A stretch of DNA of 64,000 bases from Chrysoperla carnea. Taxonomy: Eukaryota > Arthropoda > Insecta > Neuroptera > Chrysopidae. The notes below the pieces were generated by a model. The model saw only the letters and a program-made list of their open reading frames with translations, was not told the origin of the DNA and did no database searches. Both the position numbers and the translations under genes were made by a program. Shown here piece after piece: positions 34,522-44,214 of the stretch (the stretch's first letter is position 1; every line of letters begins with the position of its first letter). The stretch lies in NCBI RefSeq assembly GCF_905475395.1, contig NC_058341.1:67711501-67775500 (forward strand). The letters run 5' to 3'.

Positions 34522-37500
34522 ATGCAGCGGCCATTTTTACTAACATCATTACAAATATTATTTCAAATGATTGTTGTAACAATATGCGCCAAAATAAATC
34601 ATTTAGATTTGATATCAGCAGCCTCAACACAAATCATTCCATGGCGGTGTCCAGAAATCGCACAACAACCAGCTGTTGAATGTTCGTGTGATATGCCTCA
34701 CACGCTACGTTGCAATGGTGACCGTCCAGAAGCAATGCAAATTATTGGTCGAAAATTGCGTTCATTACCACCTGTAGCCTCAGTCTCATTATTGGATTGT
34801 ACAGTTCAAAATGTTAGCGCACTGCCTGGACCACTGTTTGAAGGTGTTGCATTACATGGTTTAGTGGTGTCATCGGGAGCAATTAAGGATGTTCATAAGC
34901 ATGCATTCATGGGCTTAGCATCTCCGTTACAAGCGTTAGGTTTACCAAATAATCAATTGAGTACAATACCAACGGCAGCTTTAGCGGCATTACCAACATT
35001 AGATCGTTTAGATTTATCACATAATCTATTGCGAAAGTTGGATAACTCATCATTTAAGGTAAAATCAAAAATACAATTCAAATCTAAGTACTCTAGAAAA
35101 ACTTAGGGCGTAGCTGAGAGTTTTGGGATAGAAATTTCATAACTTTTTTCCAGATGGATTCATTTATATCAAAATATCGGACAGCACCAATTTCAAAAAT
35201 TATATTTTCTCCGTGTTCGTTAGATCTTTAGGAACATTCATCCCAACAAGAAACAGTCTAGAAAATATTCTGCCTCCGTAATTAGCTCTAACAGGTTTTT
35301 TGCCTTGGTGGAAACATTTTCAGTTTCTGAACACAGATGCGAGTTCAACTCACTATTGATCAGTTGTTTTCTATGTAAGAATGAGTCAAAGCAATAAATA
35401 GCTTAATAATGTGGATCATAGGTCGTTTTTCTTCTTTTGATGAAAGGATACCATTCTCGAAGTTTGTAGAAATATTTTTAGATCACCCTGTCCATTATGT
35501 CCATGTAATAAGTCCACTTATATTCGGGAAAACATCCTTTTCTAAGATACATGGTGTTCAAATTTTGGAAGCAAAAGAAAATTTTTGTGAATATGGCCAA
35601 GCCCAGTATTTAGAATAATTGGAAATTTGACAGTATCCTCCATGACAAAGATCCTTCTACTCCATTCATCTTAGAGTTTCACCTCGGAATCTAACGAAAT
35701 AAGCTGAATTTTTTCAGAAACCTTTATTTTGATAGATTAAATGACTCAAAAGTCACGTATGGTTACGTGTGCGTTGAGACAACATTTGTACTATCAAAAT
35801 AAAGGTTTGTAAAAAAAATTAACTTATTCCATTTGATTCCGAGGTTGACCACTTTTTTTGACTAAGATGGTGGGTTATTCATGATTAAGGATTAATTTCG
35901 ATAACCAGCAGTAAAGTTATGGTTGTGCATTCATCCTGATTCAAGAAAAAAATTTGCATCGCTACTACAGATTTATGCAATGCCCCACGCCTGGGAAATT
36001 TTCTAAACAGCCTTTTTGGCAATATTCACAATATAATTTTAATTAAACAAATTGTGTATCTACATTCTACACGGTAAGATTTTTTTGTGGATATCACTCT
36101 TTCAGTATCAGTGTAAACGCCATATTGTGTACTGTATAGAGGGAATAGTAATATTAGCAATAGTTATGGAGGACAATGCAGTATGGACGTCAGGTCTATA
36201 CTGTTTGACGATATGCTCAATAATTCTGGTGGATAGCCCTATTCAATACTGTGATATTACTTATGCTAACATAGATATTACTTATTAAGTATATGTCTGT
36301 ATGTCATACCATGAAGTATTGTAGTAAACGCCATACATTTCTTACCTTGAAAGGAGGATGCTTTCTCGACTCTAAGTGTACTGAGAAATTGTTATAATTT
36401 AAACGTTATCTACCCATTTGATGAAGTCCTGCTTTAATAATTTGAACCACTCTATAGAAATGAGATAATTATTAATTTTGTTCCATTTTTTTTACTAACA
36501 ACATGATTTTAAGAAAATATTTAAACTTTTTTTTCTTATTTTTACAGAGTCTAGAAAATTTAACATTTTTGGATCTAAGCGATAATAAAATCTCCGAAAT
36601 TAGCGAAGATGCTTTCACAACACTACCACAATTAAAAACACTACGTTTACGTGGAAATGGTTTAACAATTACTACAATACAAACATTAAAACCATTACCA
36701 GGTATCAATGATTTGGATTTAAGTTCAAATTCATTAATTGGACCATTAGGTCGCCGCTCAATATCACCAATGCCAACATTACAAATTTTACAATTATCAC
36801 ATAATGCAATAAGCAGTTTAAAAAAGGGTGCACTGAAAGGTTTCATCAGTTTAGTAACATTAATGTTACATCACAATCAGATTGATGTCCTAGAAGATCA
36901 TGCTTTTGAGAATTTATCAAATTTAACTCAACTCGATTTATCACATAATCGTATTGTGGCTGTATCCGGAGCATCGTTGGCGCATTTACATAATTTACTT
37001 GATTTAGATTTAAGTCATAATTTTTTACGTGCAATTACCGCCGATTTAATATTGCCACTAGAGAATTTAAAATCGTTAAATTTAGACGACAATGATATAT
37101 CGATAATCGCAAGTGATGCATTTCAACCAAATGTAAAATTAACAAAATTAAATTTAGCAGATAATCCACTAAATTGCGATTGCAGTTTAATTGAATTCGC
37201 TGTATGGTTATCAAATTCCGAACAATTATCATCCGAGGATAAAAAAACAATAATTTGTATGACTCCACCATCATTAGAAAATGCTTTATTATCTGAAATC
37301 AATTCAGAAAATTTACATTGTGGAGAGGATGAACATGAACCAATTATGGCTCCGCCACCACCAAGTTCGTTAATCGACGATGTTCCTGTCGCAAATATTC
37401 GTGTTACATTACGTAATTTAACGTATACTGCAAATCAAACCATTTTTGAATGGTCTATAGATGAAAATACAACAATTCCTTATACATGCGACAGTTTATT

Positions 37501-38374
37501 TATTTACGAAGATCTCCAAAATATTGGAGAAATGTTAATTGAAACACATAAAATCACTTGCAATAACAGTGATGATAATTTTAATCATATAACGTTAATT
37601 AATGAAAATATGGATTTAGAAATGAATCATAAATATCGTTTTTGTATTGTATTATTCGAGGGTAATTCACATTCTGATGATATTTCATTAATTGTCGGTT
37701 GTAGTGATATTATAACATTATTAAATGAAAATACAAAAAATATTAACGAAAATTTGGCAAGTATACCAAAAAAAATTACTGAAATTGAAAATATTTTTGT
37801 TGATTTTACAATTGGTAATATAATCGTGAATGTTAAAATGCGTGGTATAAAAAATTTATGTATATTAAATATTGAATTATTTAAAAATGCACAATTAGTT
37901 GATAATCAATATGTAAATTGTACAGAATCACATTATATATTTACTGGTTTATTAGATCATGGACCATATCAAATATGTGCATTAATTATTTTACAAAATA
38001 ATACTGACATTAATAATAATGAGGAATACATAAACTCACAACAACCAATATCGACCACAGCGACATCTCTAAGTCGATATTGTGTACCAGTTGAAATAAG
38101 TGGTGGTGGTAATCATTTATGGTCAACAACAGATAATACAAATCGTATAAATTTTAATAATATGACAAATGTAATTTTAGTTATAATATGTGTAACATTA
38201 TCAATAACTTTATTAATATTAATATGGGGTGTAAAACGTTTATTTAGTAAACCAAAAGTACAAAGTAATACTTTAGAGAATCCACATCATCAATATTTTT
38301 TACCACCGTCATCAGTCATTGAAGATGAGCAACATTCACGTTATGTTAAATTACATGCTACTACCAAATTATGA
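34522..38374 (+). CDS. Leucine-rich-repeat single-pass membrane protein
   Basis: Coding exons 34522–35058 and 36548–38374, joined in phase 0 (…NSSFK | SLENLTFL…), give 787 residues. The ATG at 34522 follows a splice acceptor and starts a signal peptide (about 1–23); the longer upstream frame has only a TTG start and crosses that acceptor. Next come a cysteine-rich N-terminal cap (CPEIAQQ…CSCDMPHTLRC), about ten 24-residue LRRs (xLxxLDLSHNxLxxL), and an LRR C-terminal cap (NPLNCDC…IICMTPP…LHC). Then a region with one or two diverged fibronectin-III-like folds and many N-glycosylation sites, a transmembrane helix near residues 718–741 (ILVIICVTLSITLLILIWGV) and a ~45-residue cytoplasmic tail ending ATTKL. 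Such proteins act as cell-surface adhesion or receptor molecules; ligand and exact orthologue are not determined. Mutual fit of repeats across the splice supports the model. Confidence 0.92.
35681..35846. repeat. Hairpin MITE in the LRR gene intron
   Basis: The left end 'acctcggaatctaacgaaat' with 'aaacctttattttgatag' is mirrored by 'ctatcaaaataaaggttt' and 'tttgattccgaggt'. The ~55-base arms enclose a ~55-base loop. It sits inside the 1.49-kb intron 35059–36547; the rest of that intron shows nothing recognisable. Confidence 0.8.
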
Positions 38375-38499
38375 AATTTTTTTAAAAGTTTGTTGTGCAA
38401 CTTTTATTTTATGTATCCGGGTACTTTTAGAGAAGCCAACCTTGAGAACTTCAAAGTGTTATTGATTCGGATGTCCAATTTTGCTAAATATAAGTTACT

Positions 38500-38895
38500 T
38501 GCTTGATACCCGCCCGCTACGCTGGGCTTCAAAGTAGAGACCATCGCGTTATCCATTACACTCGAAATAGAGGTAGGAATTGGTTTACATAGATAAAATA
38601 TATGTAATGTTATATAGTCTTGATTCATGGAGTGTATCAGTAAAGGTGCCCATAAATTGTATCAAGAAATAAATTCCATGAATTGTATTAGAGAAATCTT
38701 TAATTTACGGTTCAAATTAATGCTCATAGATGGTGTAGTGAAATGTCATAGACTAAATTTCATTTTTTTTTAAATATCTTTATAAACTATAGCTCATGTG
38801 TTATTCTGATGTATGATCTATATTATTATTAACAAGCACATAAACAAACAAACAAACAAACATCCTTACTTTCACATTTATAATATATAAGGATA
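38500..38895 (-). mobile_element. Non-autonomous Helitron copy 4, reverse orientation
   Basis: On the minus strand it ends 'agcccagcgtagcgggcggg' then 'tatcaagcaag' (a decayed CTAG) and starts near 38890 with 'tatattataaatgtgaaagt'. It contains the (GTTT)n tract and 'catcagaataacacatgagc' found in the other copies. It starts about 125 bases after the LRR gene's stop codon and may overlap its 3' untranslated region. Confidence 0.75.
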
Positions 38896-41150
38896 AAGAT
38901 AAGTACCTATAGGGATTTAAAAGCAGAACTAAAAGATCGAAAAAGTTAAATTAAACGGTATGCTTTAAAAACGTGCCTTATTTTGTTCAAGGTTGGTCTC
39001 TCTAAATTAACCCAGGCTTGTCAGAGCCTAATTTTATTATATAAAATAAAATATTACTAGTCTACTACGTTCTTAAAATACTCCTTTTGTATTTTCAAAA
39101 TTCTGCCACGAGGTTATGTCACCTCCAAATCGTTCGTCTTTTGTACGGGAACTTCTTTGGGATCTACTTTACGCCCCCTATGAAAATCTGACGCGGTGAA
39201 AATCTGAGTTACTTTAAAAAAAAATGTATTGTTAACCCTTTTGCACGCAGCCACCCTCATCGCCCAAACTGCCAGATTAATTCATCCAAATACCATTATC
39301 AGAGATACGTGGAAGTGTATAAGGTACGAGTTATTCCATTGGACTTTTTTTACATTTTCTAAGGCCTGTAAGAACTTTTTCCGCCGCTAAATTGAAATAC
39401 TTTCTAGGACCTTTTTTATAAAACCATCTAAGCTAAAAAAATCCAATAGGTCTCGATGACGGTCGACTTACTACGTATTTATCAACGTGGGTGCTACTAC
39501 TCTGACTAATTTCGAGGAGCATTCTTTCCTTAGATACAGTCGACTGAAAATAAAGGGTTAAGGCTAAAAAATAAATTAGGTTCTGACAATATTCCATATT
39601 GTGATAGAAATTAAAAAAATTAATCATTTTGTAAATATTATGTATAGTAAAACATTGAAAAACAAATTATTCATAATGTGTAAATAATACAATTAATATA
39701 CTTTAGGAGCTACACATCTCGTACCCGATCAGTGTCAATTTCTAGCACCCGAGTTTTTTTTTTCTATTTTAAAGCGCTGAATTCAGTTTTTGCAGGCGCT
39801 TTGCTATAAAGTTGTGTCAAAAATTGTTATAAACAATTATTTTAAGCAAATAGGAAATTTGTATTCATATGGCTTAAAAAAATTTTTGCCAAGTATTTTG
39901 GCACATTTTAAACAAAAAAGATGTCTGGCAACTATTTTGTAAAAACCAAAGGCTCCGATAAAAAAATTGCACAAGTTTCAAAAATTTACTTCAAAGCGAA
40001 CATTAAATAAAAAGATTTTTTTTTTGTAGTTTTAAATATGTAATATGGTACTTAGAGACCATAAAATTTTTTGTAAAACCCATAGTTAGCGAGGAAAAAA
40101 TTGGCAAATTTTCAAAAATTTACTTTTTATAACTAGTTTTCCATAAACTACGAGGCAACAAAATTTATTTAAAAAAAGTCTCCAGAAAAACACAGGCAAG
40201 TTTAAAAAATTCGTATTTTTAGGAATTTTTTCCTGGGTTTACAAAAAAATTGCAAGGCACCTTTTTTACTTAAAATCAGCCAAAAATACTGAAGAAATTT
40301 TTATTTTTTAACCCATAGTTTTTAGAAAAAAATTTGTAAAAAAAAAAAATTGCTAAAGTTTTACTCGGAATCTATGAGTTTTAGAAAAAATGCAAGATAC
40401 ATTTGCTTATAATAGGCTGAAAAATTTTTATCAGCCAAAAATGTCATTTCTGTATTTCTTTATAAAAATTGTTTCTAACGATTTTTACATAGATTTAGCA
40501 CATTCGAAATGGAGTCAAGCAAATTTGAAAAGTTCAGCGAATAAAACTACACAAAAAACTTGGGTGTATACATGGGCATCCATCTGTTACGGAAAGTGGT
40601 GCGCCTAAACTTTTATGTTTTAGAAAATTCTATGACTGAATTTATGAAATTTCTTAAAAAATTAAATTTTTATTTTATTTCAGGGATTTATTTATTGTAT
40701 ACAAAATAACGTACTAAAATTTAAAAAAAGTAATTATTCTAGAGTAGCTTACGTAAGCAGAGTTGAGAATGTACAATGTTTTACTGTAGTGTAATGGTTG
40801 ACATTTATACCAATCGGTTTTTTCCAAAATGGAGAAAAATAAACCAAATAATATCAAATAATAATGAAAATAAATTAAAATTTGGACAAAAACAAAAATA
40901 CAAAACAATTAAGCTTTTATTTAAAATGCAACGTATCGTCTATATTGATTAAGACTTTATCAAGCAATTTAAAATTAAAAATGCCTATTTAAAATCAGAT
41001 ACAAACCAAAAAGACATAATAGTATAATCAATAATTAAATTAAAACATGTTAATTGTTTATCCTATTAAATTACAAAATTAAGGAAACATGATAATAATG
41101 ATGAATTAAATTTATCAAATTTTAAAAAAACTCCGAGAAATTTTCCTGGT
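38896..41150. other. Intergenic stretch, nothing recognised
   Basis: No gene or structured element could be supported. The 39800–40400 part is full of short A/T runs and repetitive 'aaaaattt' strings that give spurious frames. Confidence 0.5.
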
Positions 41151-41335
41151 ACGGAATCCTAAACTCGCACTTGAAACATATCTAAAAACACTCTCCATTA
41201 AATTACCTTTCAAACGAAACAAAAAACATAAAAAGCGGTTCATCCGTTTAGGCGCTACGATGCCACAGACAGTCAGACAGGCTCATGCACATAGCGCTCA
41301 AACGTATAACATTCCTTTTTTGTTTCCGGGGTTTA
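41150..41335 (+). repeat. Retroposon 3'-tail-like repeat, family D copy 1
   Basis: 'cggttcatccgtttaggcgc', 'tacgatgccacagacagtca' and 'tttccggggtttaaaa' are shared with a second copy at 54455–54625. This arrangement, a 'ttcatccgtttaggagctac' block, CAGA-type repeats and a 'gggggttaaaa' end, resembles a widespread insect retroposon tail. Family assignment is from memory and unverified. Confidence 0.55.
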
Positions 41336-41492
41336 AAAGTTTGAAACTTTATATAAGTGTTTTTTGTTTGCATCTAATGTTAAATAGTAATGATTTTCAA
41401 TTTTCAGTTGTTTGATAAAGTCTAAATCAATAAAAACGAAACGTTGTATTTTAAATAATAGCTTATAATACAATGAACAAGTAGGAAAAAAG

Positions 41493-42199
41493 TGTCGAAA
41501 GTGAGGATCCGAAGCAGCACCGATTTCAATGAAATTTTTTGTAACGTGTTTATAGGATACAAAAGAACATTCAGCCAACTTAACCTAGTCAGACAGGGGC
41601 ATTGAGCCCCAGCGGGAGGCATATGTAGCTCAAATTTTTTTGAAATGCTTATTTTGGCTTAAAATTGTCATATAGTAGGTATTTTTGATCAATGATTACA
41701 AATCTGGTGTTAGATAAACGGATTCTGTTACGTATTCCGAAAATCGTGCAATTTTTAGCCTAGAATTTAACTTTTTTAGAACAAAAACTGCAAATAAAGT
41801 ATTTACTGTCCAAACTGTGCTCTAGGAGGTATTTTTGGTTGTTGATTACGAATCCGATGTCAGATTACACGGATTCTGTCACGTCTTCCGAAAATCGTGC
41901 CATTTTTGGTAAAGAATTTAATTTTTTTTCACCAAAAATACCAACTAAGTGTTTATAAAAAATGACACGATTTTCGGGAGACGTCATAGAATCCGTGTAA
42001 TCGGACATCGAATTCGTATTCAGCGACCAAAAATACCTACTAGATGACAATTTTAAGCCAAAATAAGCATTTCAAAAAATATTTGGGCTACTTATGCCCC
42101 CTTCTGCTACATTAAGTTGGCTGAATGTTCCTTGGGGTCCTATAAACAAGTTACAAAAAGTTTTATTAAAATCGGTACTCTTTCCTCACTTTTCCCATG
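41493..42199. mobile_element. ~0.7-kb fold-back element with peptide-encoding arms
   Basis: The arms are about 41493–41770 and 41890–42199. The left arm has 'aagaacattcagccaactta' and 'gcttattttggcttaaaatt'; the right has the complements 'taagttggctgaatgttcct' and 'aattttaagccaaaataagc'. Each arm, read outward, encodes a related peptide (…LSWLNV…PINxLQK…LKSVL…). This might be a vestige of a coding sequence captured in inverted orientation, or an accident of an open frame. Confidence 0.7.
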
Positions 42200-43082
42200 C
42201 ATACTGGCTAATTAGTTGTACTATTAATTTTTTTGTGATTTCCTTTTTGTCCTTCGCATTAAGCTGCATAATTATTGTATGTATTGATATCCGATGTGGA
42301 TTAAAAAAAATTTTTTCTCCTGTCTTTCGACAAAGAGAATATGTGCGATTGTACCAACAAAATATGAACATGTATACGACAGGACAACCAATATTTTATC
42401 GTATTTATCAAGAATCTATAAAATCTCTCACTACAGCATACAGCAAACTCAACTCCAGATAGCGTCAACTCCAATCTTTATTAACTTTGATTAATATTTG
42501 ATTAATTTTAACATAAAGTACTAGTCCAATTATGCTAATTATATTATTGTAAATAAAAGTATTATTATATTAATCACGCTAAATAAAAAATTGCGCTTAT
42601 CACAGATTTAAAACAAAATGTAATTAAGTATATTTCTTACTAAAAAACAATCTTTGTGCCATTTTCCTTTGCTTCATAATTTATATTAAAAACTTAAGAA
42701 TAATGTTAATATCTAATTTAAAATGATCTGTAATGTGCTTTAAGTATTGAGATTTTTGTTAATATTGTTATTGTAATTAAAAATAAAAAGCTCACTGCCT
42801 ATTTGAATAAATTTATATTTTTAGATAATGTCTTGTATTATTTTTTTACCAATCTCAAAAAAATTGTGATATAATCTATATTAGGCCCATAGAATAGCGG
42901 AAAAGGATATGGGTTACGTGTTGTTTTTAGTTACAGGTCACAAGTTTGTTTGATCTCTGGAGGAGGGGGGTTATTCACATAATAGACTTGCCGAGTCCAC
43001 TCACTCGGAACCTGAGGGGTGGAATTAAACAAATTCGGCTGGAAATTTTGTTTTAATTTCTTTTAAGCGATGTAAGTCGTAA
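42200..43082. repeat. Intergenic stretch with a dispersed repeat shared with 54.2 kb
   Basis: About 42905–43080 on the minus strand matches about 54205–54350 on the plus strand: 'gtctattatg(t/c)ga', 'cctccagagat', and 'ctgtaactaaaaacaacac' are common. The remaining DNA, including the continuation of the 122-codon frame from 42094 to 42462, has no recognised content. Confidence 0.5.
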
Positions 43083-43940
43083 ATGGTGCCAAAGAATACA
43101 GATACATAAAGAACAACAGTTCTATACAAATATACGAACTCACCATTTGGTATTTTGAACTTCTTCTCATGCTACAGCCAAAAAAAAAATACATTGGTTT
43201 TTTATATTCACCGATAGATGACTCTATGGGCATATTTTTATTTTTTTTGTCTCATCATAGGCGTGCATTTAAAATACCGTCCCTAAAAATTCAAGCAGTA
43301 AAATTGATTATATTTTTTCCTTAAATCAATTTAATACAATCACCTCTAAAAAAATTAAAAAAAAAAAACTATGTTCTGTATAAATTAGGTAAACGAATGA
43401 TTGTTTTTACTGTACCTGACTTAATTAATTTATATAAAAAATATAATAGAAATTTTCTTTTTTATAAATTAGAGGTAAGAAAACATAATAGTTATATTTA
43501 TTATAGAATTTATCTATTTAGTTTTGTTATATAACTGAATTAAATAATTTTTATTAAGAATAAAATTGTTTATTATTACCTAAAACTGAAAAACTTTTTT
43601 CAGATCATTCACATTTTGCATTCATTATTTTTTAACTTAAATGATATTATAAAGTTTACTTAAGTTTAGTTTTTACAGAGGTGATCGTATTAAATTGATT
43701 TAAAGAAAAAATGTAATCAAGTTTGTTGCTTGAATTTGTACTGACGTTATTTCACAATGAAATATTATAGAAATAAATAAATGCACGCTTATGATGAGAT
43801 AAAAAAAAAAAATATTATGCGCATAGAGTTATCTATCGGTGAATATAAAAAACCAATGTATTTTTTTTGGTTGTAACATGAGGAGAAGTTCAAAATACCA
43901 AATGGTGAGTTCGATCTGTATTCTTTGCTAAAACCATGGA
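43083..43940. mobile_element. Long inverted-repeat element, ~0.86 kb, upstream of the zinc-finger gene
   Basis: The left arm starts 'ccaaagaatacagat', then 'aactcaccatttggtatttt' and 'ttggttttttatattcaccg'. The right arm is the mirror: 'cggtgaatataaaaaaccaa', 'aaaataccaaatggtgagtt', 'atctgtattctttg'. The arms are about 250–300 bases each, with a diverged AT-rich centre. No transposase. It ends about 275 bases before the zinc-finger gene's ATG, so it may lie in or near its promoter. Confidence 0.8.
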
Positions 43941-44214
43941 TATAGAAATATTAAAATCTAAAACACGAAATATCATCGTTCTATTTGAATTTCCCGCAAA
44001 TGAGAGACGCAGCCAATCAAAAGTAGGCACATTGATTCCCCCCTGAGTGATACACCCCTTTGTCTAAAGTAGGACTTTATACTACATCCGTACTATAATT
44101 ACTAGATCCGTGGATTCGGCCCAATATTTTATCTATGATTCGGCCCTTTTTGTTCAAACATCCGTTGGGTTATATATTCTATGTTCAAACATTACGAACA
44201 CAATTAATAAAAGA

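Noticed and set aside
36472-37274. Several minus-strand frames opposite the LRR gene
   Set aside because: They mirror the LRR-coding exon, which has clear repeat structure on the plus strand; shadows.
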